A DNA stretch of 35,920 nt from positions 37,533 through 73,452 of the forward strand of contig CAJTRO010000010.1 in the NCBI GenBank assembly GCA_910579015.1, written 5' to 3'. The translations under genes and the position numbers were made by a program. The stretch comes from an uncultured Dorea sp. (GTDB lineage Bacteria; Bacillota_A; Clostridia; Lachnospirales; Lachnospiraceae). Below, in pieces: positions 14,761 to 22,928 of this stretch; position 1 is the stretch's first letter, and every line of letters starts with the position of its first letter. The notes beneath the pieces are model-generated. The model was not told where the DNA came from and searched no databases. It saw only the letters and a list, made by a program, of their open reading frames with translations.

Positions 14761-16170
14761 ATGGCAGAGAAAAAACCAATTAAAATAACAGAAACCATTC
14801 TGCGTGACGCGCACCAGTCTCTGATCGCCACACGTATGACGACGGAACAGATGCTTCCGATCGTTGAGAAGATGGACAAAGTCGGCTATCATTCCGTAGA
14901 GTGCTGGGGCGGGGCGACCTTTGACGCGTCTCTCCGTTTCCTGAAAGAAGATCCGTGGGAGAGACTGCGCAAGTTCCGCGCCGGCTTCAAGAATACAAAG
15001 CTTCAGATGCTGTTCCGCGGACAGAATATCTTAGGCTATCGTCCGTATGCGGATGATGTGGTTGAGTATTTCGTACAGAAGTCTGTGGCTAATGGTATCG
15101 ACGTGATCCGTATCTTCGACTGTCTGAATGACCTGCGCAACCTTCAGACGGCGGTTACGGCGGCAGTGAAGGAGAAGGCGGACGCACAGGTTGCGCTGTC
15201 TTACACGCTGGGCGATGCGTATACTCTGGAATATTGGGTTGATATTGCGAAGAAGATAGAGGATATGGGCGCTACGTCTATCTGTCTTAAAGATATGGCG
15301 GGACTTCTGGTTCCGTATAAAGCGACCGAGATGATCGAGGCGTTAAAGGAGGCCACCAGCCTTCCGATCCAGCTCCACACACATTATACGTCCGGCGTGG
15401 CTTCCATGACGTACTTAAAGGCTGTGGAAGCGGGCGTGGATGTGATCGACACGGCGATGTCGCCGTTCGCTCTTGGAACCTCCCAGCCTGCAACGGAGGT
15501 TATGGTGGAGACCTTCAAGGGTACGCCGTATGATACAGGATTTGACCAGAATCTCCTGTCAGAGATTGCGGACCACTTCCGTCCGATCCGCGACGCTGCG
15601 CTTGAGAGCGGGCTTCTGAACCCCAAGAACATGGGCGTTAATATCAAGACGCTGCTCTATCAGGTTCCGGGCGGTATGCTGTCCAACCTGACCTCACAGT
15701 TGAAGGAGCAGAACGCGGAGGATAAGTATTACGACGTGCTCGAAGAAGTTCCAAGAGTACGTAAGGATCTTGGAGAGCCGCCGCTTGTTACGCCGTCATC
15801 CCAGATTGTCGGTACACAGGCCGTATTCAACGTACTGATGGGCGAGCGTTATAAGATGGCGACCAAGGAGACCAAGGATATCTTAAGCGGCAAGTACGGC
15901 GCGACGGTCAAGCCGTTTGACGAGGATGTGAAGAAAAAGGTTCTTGGCGAGGATGCGGAGGTTATCACCTGCCGTCCGGCTGATCTGATCCCAGATGAGT
16001 TAGATACGCTCCGCAAGGAATGTGAGCAGTGGAGCCAGCAGGAGGAGGACGTGCTGTCTTATGCACTGTTCCCGCAGGTTGCCACAGATTTCTTCAAGTA
16101 CAGAGAGGCACAGCAGACGAAGGTTGACCAGACTGTGGCAGATACGGAGAACGGAAGTTATCCGGTTTAA
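14761..16170 (+). CDS. oadA: oxaloacetate decarboxylase alpha / pyruvate carboxyltransferase subunit (5S-type)
   Basis: A 469-residue TIM-barrel carboxyltransferase acting on oxaloacetate/pyruvate. The start of the barrel shows ITETILRDAHQSLIATRM with metal ligand Asp16. The carbamylated lysine is Lys177 in CLKDMAG, and metal ligands His206 and His208 lie in LHTHYTSG, followed by GVDVIDTAMSPFALGTSQP. The C-terminal conserved domain is present but the biotinyl domain of full-length OadA (about 590 residues) is absent, so it must use the separate carrier at 13050. In form it equals the 5S subunit of transcarboxylase. GGAGG precedes the ATG. It closes the operon, before a strong terminator at 16183-16222. 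Confidence 0.93.
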   Translation: MAEKKPIKITETILRDAHQSLIATRMTTEQMLPIVEKMDKVGYHSVECWGGATFDASLRFLKEDPWERLRKFRAGFKNTKLQMLFRGQNILGYRPYADDVVEYFVQKSVANGIDVIRIFDCLNDLRNLQTAVTAAVKEKADAQVALSYTLGDAYTLEYWVDIAKKIEDMGATSICLKDMAGLLVPYKATEMIEALKEATSLPIQLHTHYTSGVASMTYLKAVEAGVDVIDTAMSPFALGTSQPATEVMVETFKGTPYDTGFDQNLLSEIADHFRPIRDAALESGLLNPKNMGVNIKTLLYQVPGGMLSNLTSQLKEQNAEDKYYDVLEEVPRVRKDLGEPPLVTPSSQIVGTQAVFNVLMGERYKMATKETKDILSGKYGATVKPFDEDVKKKVLGEDAEVITCRPADLIPDELDTLRKECEQWSQQEEDVLSYALFPQVATDFFKYREAQQTKVDQTVADTENGSYPV

Positions 16171-16182
16171 ATAGTTCAGTAT

Positions 16183-16222
16183 AACAGGAAGAGACTGCTT
16201 TGGCAGTTTCTTCCTGTTTTTT
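16183..16222 (+). terminator. Rho-independent terminator of the decarboxylase operon
   Basis: AACAGGAAGAGACTGC (16183-16198) and GCAGTTTCTTCCTGTT (16203-16218) form a 16-bp stem with a 4-nt loop, followed by a T run to 16222. Confidence 0.95.
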
Positions 16223-16291
16223 AATATGTCCAGCCAGCAGTAAAAATCATAGATTATGCATATATATATAAGTGTTTATAAAAACAACCTA

Positions 16292-16321
16292 TTCGACAAA
16301 AAATGTAGTTTTATGTTATTA
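16292..16321 (+). promoter_or_regulatory. promoter candidate of the peptide transporter operon
   Basis: TTCGAC (16292-16297) with TTATTA (16316-16321), 18-nt spacer, about 35 nt before the gene in very AT-rich DNA. Hexamer match is moderate. Confidence 0.4.
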
Positions 16322-16355
16322 TCTCTTTGTTAAATTTTATTTAGGGAGGAACTTT

Positions 16356-17942
16356 ATGAAAAAAAGATTAGTAAGTCTGCTTCTCTGCCTTGGAATGGTT
16401 TCAACACTCTTTGCAGGCTGCGGAAGTTCAGACGGAGAGAAACAGTCAGAAAGTAGCGGAAGTACAGAAGGTACAAAAAGCGGCGGTACGGAATCAGATA
16501 CATTGATCATTCCGGTATCGGCAACAGTGACAAGCCTGAATCCCTTGTTGGAGTCCATGGCGGAAGGGACGTTGCAGTTATCCCCATATTCTGACGAATT
16601 GTATTATGTGGCGGATGATGAGACAAGGTATTATCTTGCAGAGAGCTGTGAAGTGTCAGAAGATGGTTTGACTTATACGCTGAAACTGAAGGATAATTTA
16701 AAGTGGCATGACGGAGAGCCGATTACGGCTGATGACGTTATCTTTACGGCTGACTGCAATGCAGATACAGATAATGGTGCAGGTTTCACGAATGTGGTGT
16801 TTGCCGGTGAGGAGAAGGTGAAGTACGAGAAGGTGGACGATCTGACGGTTAATTTCACGATACCAAGTCCTTCCGCATCTTATTTTGAGGTACTGGGGAA
16901 ATTGCAGATTATTCCGGCTCATGCCTTTGATGGCAGCACAGATATCAAATCAGCAGAAGCAAATCTAACGGATATTGGTTCCGGACCTTACAAATTATCA
17001 GAATTTAATGACGGTGAGTCTGTCGTGTTTGAGAAATTTGACGATTATTACGGAGGCGCACCACAGATTGAGAAGGTTGTGTTTCGGGTAATTTCAGATC
17101 CAAGCGTACAGGAAGTGGCTTTCAAGAACGGTGAGATCAATTATCTCCTTGTGTCATCTGACGCGACGGCAGAAGAGTTTGAGAATGTAGACGGAGCAGA
17201 GCTGCATCAGCTTGCAGAGGGACGGGTAAAATATCTTGCATGGAACAAGTATTGTGCAACATGGGAGAATCGTGATGCTGTGAAAGCGGTATTTCTGGCA
17301 TTGAATCAGGAGGAGATTGTAAAAGGTGCATATGGAGAAGCAATGGGACTTCCGGCCAATACAATATTCAGCAGCCAGAATCTTTTCCATGACGACAGCA
17401 TGAAGGGATATGAGCAGGATCTCGACGAAGCGAAAAAGCTGGCCAAAAGTTCCGGGCTGGAAGGAAAGACAATTAAACTCCATTATAATACAGACCGTGG
17501 TTTTATGGAGGATACGGCTTTGATGATCCAGCAGCAGTTAAAAGAGATCGATGTCAATGTTGAACTGGAAGGCATCGACGCCAATGGTTTCTTTGATGTT
17601 GTATTTACAGATCAAGCAGATTATGAATTATACTTGAATGAATATGGAGCTTCAGGAGATCCGGACTCAGTTGTTGCAGGTATGTATGACGGAACCTGGG
17701 GAATCAATGTGGATACGAGTGAAGAGATCCTCGAGCTGTTCAGGCAGGGAAGAGCTACCAATGATATGGAAGAGAGAGCATCTATCTATTCTGAGTTACA
17801 GAAGAAAGCGCAGGAAGAATATCTGGTTTATCCAATTGCTTATCCAAGCTACTGTTTTGTGACAACATCGAATCTTAAGGGAGCGGAAGAATATACGACA
17901 ACACCTGTGTTTGAGGACTACACAAAACTTTATTTTGAATAA
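16356..17942 (+). CDS. peptide ABC transporter substrate-binding lipoprotein (SBP family 5)
   Basis: The ATG at 16356 behind AGGGAGG begins a typical lipoprotein signal ending LFAGCG; an upstream TTG in frame at 16272 lacks a site and would spoil the signal peptide. The 528-residue product is a family 5 extracellular solute-binding protein (DppA/OppA/NikA group). A Ser/Gly-rich spacer follows the lipid-anchored Cys. The DDETRYYLAESCEVSEDGLT and LKDNLKWHDGEPITADDVIF segments are the usual family signatures, followed by DIGSGPYKLSEF. It captures di- or oligopeptides (or nickel chelates) outside the membrane. It is first of five genes encoding a complete importer. The peptide call is by family; the exact ligand is unknown. 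Confidence 0.92.
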   Translation: MKKRLVSLLLCLGMVSTLFAGCGSSDGEKQSESSGSTEGTKSGGTESDTLIIPVSATVTSLNPLLESMAEGTLQLSPYSDELYYVADDETRYYLAESCEVSEDGLTYTLKLKDNLKWHDGEPITADDVIFTADCNADTDNGAGFTNVVFAGEEKVKYEKVDDLTVNFTIPSPSASYFEVLGKLQIIPAHAFDGSTDIKSAEANLTDIGSGPYKLSEFNDGESVVFEKFDDYYGGAPQIEKVVFRVISDPSVQEVAFKNGEINYLLVSSDATAEEFENVDGAELHQLAEGRVKYLAWNKYCATWENRDAVKAVFLALNQEEIVKGAYGEAMGLPANTIFSSQNLFHDDSMKGYEQDLDEAKKLAKSSGLEGKTIKLHYNTDRGFMEDTALMIQQQLKEIDVNVELEGIDANGFFDVVFTDQADYELYLNEYGASGDPDSVVAGMYDGTWGINVDTSEEILELFRQGRATNDMEERASIYSELQKKAQEEYLVYPIAYPSYCFVTTSNLKGAEEYTTTPVFEDYTKLYFE

Positions 17943-17967
17943 ATTGAAAAGAATAGAAGGTCTGGGG

Positions 17968-17997
17968 AAATAGATTCTGTTTTGGCAGAATCTATTT
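17968..17997 (+). terminator. intercistronic hairpin / leaky terminator after the binding-protein gene
   Basis: AAATAGATTCTG (17968-17979) and CAGAATCTATTT (17986-17997) are perfect 12-bp arms around loop TTTTGG. Such hairpins between the binding-protein and permease genes commonly favour excess binding protein. The T tract is short, so read-through to the permease is expected. Confidence 0.65.
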
Positions 17998-18019
17998 CTA
18001 CTATACGAGGAGAGATGGG

Positions 18020-18991
18020 ATGAAAGACTTTATAATTAAGCGATTAGCGCAGACGCTGCTTGTGTTAGTGTTTGTATCTATGTTTGCATTCTCAATCATA
18101 TATTTTTCACCGGGAGATCCACTGTATTTGTACACATCGCCGGCTGTTTCTTCATACAAAATGACAGAGGAACAGTTGAATGATATGAGAGAGGCGTTAG
18201 GATTGAACGGAAATGTTGCACAGAGATATGTAAACTGGGCAGGAAAGATGCTGAAAGGGGATTGGGGGTTGTCAATCAGCAACCATCAGCCGGTAAAGAC
18301 GCAGATTCTTGATCGACTTCCAAATACAATAGGATTAATGGGGGCGGCCCTTCTGCTGTCAATACTGATTTCTATTCCTCTTGGACTTTTGGCCGGATAT
18401 TATAAGAATCGGTGGATTGATAATATTATCAGTGGAATTTCCTATTTGGGTATCTCTCTTCCGGCATTCTGGTTTGGAATCATGCTGATCATTGTGTTTT
18501 CTTTGCATTTAAGTTGGTTCCCCAGTGCAGGAATGCGTACTATAGGGGTAAATTCTGCTATGGATGTAATACGTCATGGAGTTTTGCCTGTGATTGTACT
18601 GAGTGTGAACAATACAGCCGTTTTTGTGAGATATATTCGGTCAAATACGATTGAGCAGAAAGAGGAAGAGTATGTAATGACGGCAATATCCAAAGGAGTT
18701 CCCAAAATGCGGGTGCTGCGGGGGCATGTGCTTAAAAACTGCCTGCTTCCGATTATTACTATGGTGGGTATGAATTTTGGAACATTGATTACAGGTTCGT
18801 TTATTGTCGAGTCTGTTTTTGGATGGCCGGGACTTGGCACTCTGTGCCTGGATGCGATTAACAGCCGTGACTATACGATGATTATGGGAATTACAATGTT
18901 GGCATGTATGGTGCTTTTGATTGGAAATTTCCTGGCAGATTTGCTGTATGGATTTGCAGATCCAAGAATCAAGCAAGGAAGGGAGAAATAA
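18020..18991 (+). CDS. peptide ABC transporter permease (DppB/OppB type)
   Basis: A 323-residue, six-helix inner-membrane permease. The N-terminal FIIKRLAQTLLVLVFVSMFA helix and the long external loop before TM2 are typical of the DppB/OppB group. The cytoplasmic EAA-type loop that docks on the ATPases is around residues 215-240 (EYVMTAISKGVPKMRVLRGH), and SFIVESVFGWPGLGTLCLDA follows in the canonical position. Start ATG 18020 has GAGGAGAG upstream. It pairs with the second permease gene one base downstream. Confidence 0.95.
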   Translation: MKDFIIKRLAQTLLVLVFVSMFAFSIIYFSPGDPLYLYTSPAVSSYKMTEEQLNDMREALGLNGNVAQRYVNWAGKMLKGDWGLSISNHQPVKTQILDRLPNTIGLMGAALLLSILISIPLGLLAGYYKNRWIDNIISGISYLGISLPAFWFGIMLIIVFSLHLSWFPSAGMRTIGVNSAMDVIRHGVLPVIVLSVNNTAVFVRYIRSNTIEQKEEEYVMTAISKGVPKMRVLRGHVLKNCLLPIITMVGMNFGTLITGSFIVESVFGWPGLGTLCLDAINSRDYTMIMGITMLACMVLLIGNFLADLLYGFADPRIKQGREK

Positions 18992-18992
18992 G

Positions 18993-19826
18993 ATGGATAA
19001 GAAAGCAATGAAAAAATTATTCTTTTCCAATAAAATGACAGTCGTATGTACGATATTGCTTATAGTGATAATCCTTGCCTCCTTGCTGGCGCCATTGTCG
19101 CCTTATGATCCGGATGCAGTAAATGTTGCCGAAAAGCTTGAGGAGGTCAGCAAAACGCATATTTTAGGAACGGACGAACTGGGAAGGGATACATTCACCA
19201 GGGCATTATATGGAGGAAGAGTATCCTTGATGGTAGGATTTGCCGCCATGTGCGTGGCAGTTGTGATAGGAACTCTGATTGGAACAATCAGTGGTTTTAA
19301 AGGTGGAAAAGTTGATATGGTCTGTATGAGGATTGTGGATGTATTTTTGTCTGTGCCAAGTCTTTTGTTTATTATTGTCGTGTATTCCTTTATGCCGAGG
19401 AATATGGTGACGCTGGTATTTATGCTGGCATCCTTTTCATGGACCAGAGTGGCAAGAGTTGTAAGAGCGCAGACATTGACGTTGAAAGAACGGGACTTTG
19501 TGCTGGCTGCAAATGCTTTGGGAGTGCGGCAGAAAACCATTATCTGGCGGCATATTATTCCAAATCTTATGCCGCAGATTATCGTGGCAGCCAGTCTTAG
19601 TATCGCAAATGCGATCTTGGATGAGTCGGCGCTCAGTTTCCTGGGATATGGCGTTCAGCTGCCTATGGCTTCCTGGGGGAGTATGCTCCAGAGTGCGCAG
19701 CAATATATTCTTCACAATCCGATTCTTGCAGTAGTGCCGGGAACTATGATTTTAATTACAGTGTTGTGCTTTAACGTACTGGGAGATATGCTTCAACAGA
19801 TACTTGATCCCAAATTGGTGAAATAA
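18993..19826 (+). CDS. peptide ABC transporter permease (DppC/OppC type)
   Basis: I take ATG 18993, directly after the stop of the previous gene and behind GGGAG; the frame is open further upstream inside dppB but has no suitable site. The 277-residue product has the N-terminal helix and short proline-containing loop LAPLSPYDPDAVN, then HILGTDELGRDTFTRALYGG, a hallmark of DppC/OppC proteins. The EAA loop is visible as FVLAANALGVRQKTIIWRHI and the end has the family sequence VLGDMLQQILDPKL. It forms the heterodimeric channel with the upstream permease. Confidence 0.95.
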   Translation: MDKKAMKKLFFSNKMTVVCTILLIVIILASLLAPLSPYDPDAVNVAEKLEEVSKTHILGTDELGRDTFTRALYGGRVSLMVGFAAMCVAVVIGTLIGTISGFKGGKVDMVCMRIVDVFLSVPSLLFIIVVYSFMPRNMVTLVFMLASFSWTRVARVVRAQTLTLKERDFVLAANALGVRQKTIIWRHIIPNLMPQIIVAASLSIANAILDESALSFLGYGVQLPMASWGSMLQSAQQYILHNPILAVVPGTMILITVLCFNVLGDMLQQILDPKLVK

Positions 19827-19841
19827 GTCGGGAGGATTATT

Positions 19842-20816
19842 ATGGATACGATATTGAAAGTAGAGAATCTGTCTGTTCTGTTCCGGACTTATGCGGGAGA
19901 AGTGCAGGCAGTTAGAAATATTTCTTTTGAAATAGAGGAAGGAAATGTGACAGCCATTGTGGGGGAGTCAGGATGTGGGAAATCTGTCACATCAAAAAGT
20001 ATTATGGGTTTGATTAATAAGCCGGGGATTGTCTCAAAAGAAAGTAAAATATTTTTCCAAGATGAGAATATTCTGGAATATACGGAGAAACAATGGGAAA
20101 ATTATCGGGGACAAGGGTGTTCCATGGTTTTTCAGGATGCGCTTACGGCTTTGAATCCAACCATGAATATCGGGAAACAGATTACAGAAAAAATATTAGT
20201 ACATAAAAAAGTACCCAAAAAAGAAGCTTGGCAGGAGGGAATCCGAATGCTTGAACTTGTAGGGATTCCCAATGCCGCTATGCGTATGAAGCAATATCCG
20301 CATGAATTTTCAGGAGGTATGCGCCAAAGAGTGATGATTGCGATTGCGCTTACACTGAATCCCAAACTTTTGATTGCGGACGAACCAACGACTGCTTTGG
20401 ATGTAACGATTCAGGCGGACATCTTAGAGATGATGAAAGACATTCAAAAGACACACGGCATGACGATTATATTGATTACTCATGATCTGGGAATTGTTGC
20501 GAATTTTGCTCAGAACATTATCGTAATGTATGCGGGAAAGGTTGTAGAGAAAGGAAGTTCTGAAGATATCTTTTATCGTCCGGCTCATCCATATACAGAA
20601 GCGCTTCTTCGTGCTGTACCAAGACTGGATGTTTCGGAGGAGACCTTAGAAACCATAGAGGGAGCTCCGCCGAATATGGCTAAGCCGCCGATTGGATGTC
20701 CATTTGCAGCCAGATGTAAGAAAAAGCTTCCTGTTTGTGAGCAAAAATTTCCGGAAAAGGCAGAATTGACGAAGGGACATGAGGTTTGCTGCTGGTTACA
20801 GAAGGGGGATAGATGA
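19842..20816 (+). CDS. peptide ABC transporter ATPase (DppD/OppD type)
   Basis: A 324-residue ATPase. Walker A is GESGCGKSVTSKS near residue 40, the ABC signature is SGGMRQRVMIA, and Walker B is LLIADEPTTALD, with the switch His in ITHDLG. The C-terminal oligopeptide-transporter extension has the cysteine-rich CPFAARCKKKLPVC, which in several DppD proteins binds an iron-sulfur cluster. GGGAGG precedes the ATG. It overlaps the next ATPase gene by 4 nt, implying translational coupling. Confidence 0.95.
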   Translation: MDTILKVENLSVLFRTYAGEVQAVRNISFEIEEGNVTAIVGESGCGKSVTSKSIMGLINKPGIVSKESKIFFQDENILEYTEKQWENYRGQGCSMVFQDALTALNPTMNIGKQITEKILVHKKVPKKEAWQEGIRMLELVGIPNAAMRMKQYPHEFSGGMRQRVMIAIALTLNPKLLIADEPTTALDVTIQADILEMMKDIQKTHGMTIILITHDLGIVANFAQNIIVMYAGKVVEKGSSEDIFYRPAHPYTEALLRAVPRLDVSEETLETIEGAPPNMAKPPIGCPFAARCKKKLPVCEQKFPEKAELTKGHEVCCWLQKGDR

Positions 20817-21790
20817 TGACAGGTAAGGACAGATATTTGCTGGAGGTAAGCGGGTTAAAAAAATATTTTGAAGTGGGAAAGAAAAAGACCTTAAAAGCAG
20901 TGGATGAGGTTTCCTTTTATATCCGTAAAGGAGAGACCTTAGGAGTTGTAGGGGAATCCGGATGCGGAAAGACGACATGTGGAAGGACCTGTATTGGTCT
21001 TTATGAGAAGACGGATGGACAGGTATTGTACAGGGGGGAAGATGTTCACCAGATGAAAGGGGAAAAGAGAAGGCAATTTACGAAGCAGGCGCAGATTATT
21101 TTTCAAGATCCTTACGCCTCCCTGGATCCGAAGATGAAGGTTAGTGAGATCATTGCAGAAGGAATCCGGGCGCATGAACTTGCAGGTTCAGAAGCGGAGA
21201 TAAAAAAGAGGGTGGAAGAACTTCTGGTTACGGTTGGTCTTGATGGATCTTACGGAACACGTTATGTACACGAATTTTCCGGCGGACAAAGACAGAGGAT
21301 TGGGATTGCAAGGGCACTTGCTGTAGAGCCGGAATTTATTGTCTGTGATGAACCTATTTCTGCATTAGACGTTTCCATTCAGGCTCAGATTGTGAACTTG
21401 CTTGAAAAGCTTAAGAAAGAGAAAGGGCTTACCTACATGTTCATAGCCCATGATCTTTCGATGGTAAAGCATATTTCAGACAGGGTTATGGTAATGTATC
21501 TGGGAAAAATTATGGAGATTACAACATCGGAGAATCTTTATAACAAACCGGAGCATCCGTATACAAAAGCGTTGTTATCGGCAATTCCGATTCCGGATCC
21601 ACATGTAGAAGAGAAGAAAGTGAGAATCCGTATGGCAGGTGAGATTCCCAGTCCGTTTAATCCTCCGTCAGGCTGTCGGTTTCAGAACAGATGTCCATAT
21701 GCTGTTGAAAAATGCAGGATGGAAGAACCGGCATTAACTCAGATAGAAGAGGAACATTTTGCTGCATGTCATAGATGTGGAGAGTTTTAA
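20813..21790 (+). CDS. peptide ABC transporter ATPase (DppF/OppF type)
   Basis: A 325-residue ATPase, second of the heterodimeric pair. Walker A is GESGCGKTTCGRT, the signature is SGGQRQRIGIA, and Walker B is FIVCDEPISALD. The C-terminal CRFQNRCPYAVEKC is the usual Cys motif of this group. Start is ATG 20813 or the adjacent ATG 20816, both behind AAGGGGG; overlap with the preceding stop suggests coupling. It closes the operon. Only a short imperfect hairpin (21797-21814) with TTTT follows, so termination is not strong. Confidence 0.95.
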   Translation: MMTGKDRYLLEVSGLKKYFEVGKKKTLKAVDEVSFYIRKGETLGVVGESGCGKTTCGRTCIGLYEKTDGQVLYRGEDVHQMKGEKRRQFTKQAQIIFQDPYASLDPKMKVSEIIAEGIRAHELAGSEAEIKKRVEELLVTVGLDGSYGTRYVHEFSGGQRQRIGIARALAVEPEFIVCDEPISALDVSIQAQIVNLLEKLKKEKGLTYMFIAHDLSMVKHISDRVMVMYLGKIMEITTSENLYNKPEHPYTKALLSAIPIPDPHVEEKKVRIRMAGEIPSPFNPPSGCRFQNRCPYAVEKCRMEEPALTQIEEEHFAACHRCGEF

Positions 21791-21796
21791 TTCAAT

Positions 21797-21816
21797 AATC
21801 CAAATATTGGGATTTT
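21797..21816 (+). terminator. weak terminator candidate after the peptide transporter operon
   Basis: AATCCAA (21797-21803) pairs with TTGGGATT (21807-21814) with one bulged G, followed by two further T residues. It overlaps the left arm of the larger inverted repeat described next. Confidence 0.35.
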
Positions 21817-21914
21817 CAAGAATGTCATATTTTTGCAATATAGACTCGGTTTACTTGTTTGTGGGCCAAAAAATCTGTATGTTGTATGATAAATGACATT
21901 TCTTGACAATCCCA
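21808..21914. repeat. long imperfect inverted repeat between the peptide transporter and rpiR-type genes
   Basis: The 21 nt at 21808-21828 and the reverse complement of 21893-21914 match except for one substitution and one 1-nt indel. Weaker similarity extends outward (CCAA at 21800 and TTGG near 21922). The right arm contains a TTGACA hexamer (21903-21908). It could be a large RNA hairpin, paired operator sites, or the ends of a small decayed element of about 107-126 bp. Confidence 0.6.
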
Positions 21915-21934
21915 TTTTTGATTGGTAAAGTCTC

Positions 21935-21963
21935 TTGAATGTTTTCGGCTCAGGCTATATAAT
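21935..21963 (+). promoter_or_regulatory. sigma-A promoter of the rpiR-type gene
   Basis: TTGAAT (21935-21940), a 17-nt spacer and TATAAT (21958-21963), about 42 nt before the start codon. A second possible promoter, TTGACA (21903-21908) with TAAAGT (21926-21931), lies just upstream. Confidence 0.8.
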
Positions 21964-22004
21964 AGTAACGGTGTGAAAGAACCTAGAAAGAGGCTTTTTA
22001 TTTT

Positions 22005-22928
22005 ATGCTTAGCAAAAATGAATTGTGGAAGAAAATAGAAGATGGGTATCCGAAGTTCAGCAAAGGGCAGAGAAAGCTTGCGGATTTCATTCAAAAGGAT
22101 TATGATAAGGCGGCGTTTTTGACGGCGGCCAGGATGGGAGAAGAGGTGGGCGTCAGTGAATCTACGGTAGTACGGTTTGCGATGGCCCTTGGTTACGAAG
22201 GGTATCCGGGATTCCAGAAGGCCCTTGGCGAGATGGTCCGGACGAAGCTGAATTCCATCCAGCGCATGGAAGTGACGTATGGCCGGATCAGCCAGGGGGA
22301 GATCCTGGCAACCGTTCTTCACTCGGACATCGAGAAGATCAAACTGACCATGGAGGCAATCGACCATGAGACCTTTGAGATGGCCGTGGACACGATCTTG
22401 AATGCGAGGAAGATCTTTGTGGTCGGGATCAGGAGCTGCGCGCCCCTTGCAAGCTTTCTGAGCTTCTATCTGAATCTGGTGTGCGATAACGTGATCGCAG
22501 TGAACACGAACAGCCCCAGCGAGATCTTCGAGCAGATGTTAAGGATCAATGAGGAGGACGCCATTATCGGTATCAGTTTTCCGAGGTATTCCATGCGTAC
22601 ATTGAAGGCGCTGGAATATGCCAGTAACCGGAAAGCCAAGGTGATCACCCTGACGGACAGCGTTCATTCTCCCATGACGCTGTATTCCTCCTGTAATCTG
22701 ATCGCAAGGAGCGATATGGCTTCGATCGTGGATTCGCTGGTTGCGCCGCTGAGTGTGGTAAACGCTCTGGTGGTTGCGCTGTGCATGAAGAAGCAGAAGG
22801 AAGTGATCACGACGCTTGAGACGCTGGAAGAGATCTGGGACGAGTATCAGGTGTACAATAAGGACGAACTGAATATGGTAGGGGAGAAGATGGAGCTGTC
22901 CGGTGCGCGAGAGGAGGCAGAAAGATGA
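22005..22928 (+). CDS. RpiR-family (MurR/RpiR) transcriptional regulator
   Basis: A 307-residue regulator with an N-terminal HTH_6 domain (residues about 1-80; GQRKLADFIQKDYDKAAFLT then VGVSESTVVRFAMALGYEGY) and a SIS sugar-phosphate isomerase-like domain (about 125-265; IFVVGIRSCAPLASFLSFYL, then IIGISFPRYS). Family members sense phosphosugars or amino sugars. The ribosome binding site AGAGG is rather far (12 nt) from the ATG. Its stop overlaps the start of the flavoprotein gene by 4 nt, so the regulator leads the cmk-ispH cluster operon. Ligand and target are unknown; its place here does not point to a sugar operon. Confidence 0.9.
   Translation: MLSKNELWKKIEDGYPKFSKGQRKLADFIQKDYDKAAFLTAARMGEEVGVSESTVVRFAMALGYEGYPGFQKALGEMVRTKLNSIQRMEVTYGRISQGEILATVLHSDIEKIKLTMEAIDHETFEMAVDTILNARKIFVVGIRSCAPLASFLSFYLNLVCDNVIAVNTNSPSEIFEQMLRINEEDAIIGISFPRYSMRTLKALEYASNRKAKVITLTDSVHSPMTLYSSCNLIARSDMASIVDSLVAPLSVVNALVVALCMKKQKEVITTLETLEEIWDEYQVYNKDELNMVGEKMELSGAREEAER

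Noticed and set aside
14164..14892. 242-codon minus-strand frame across the oadB/oadA junction
   Set aside because: Antisense shadow; His/Arg-rich product with no family features.
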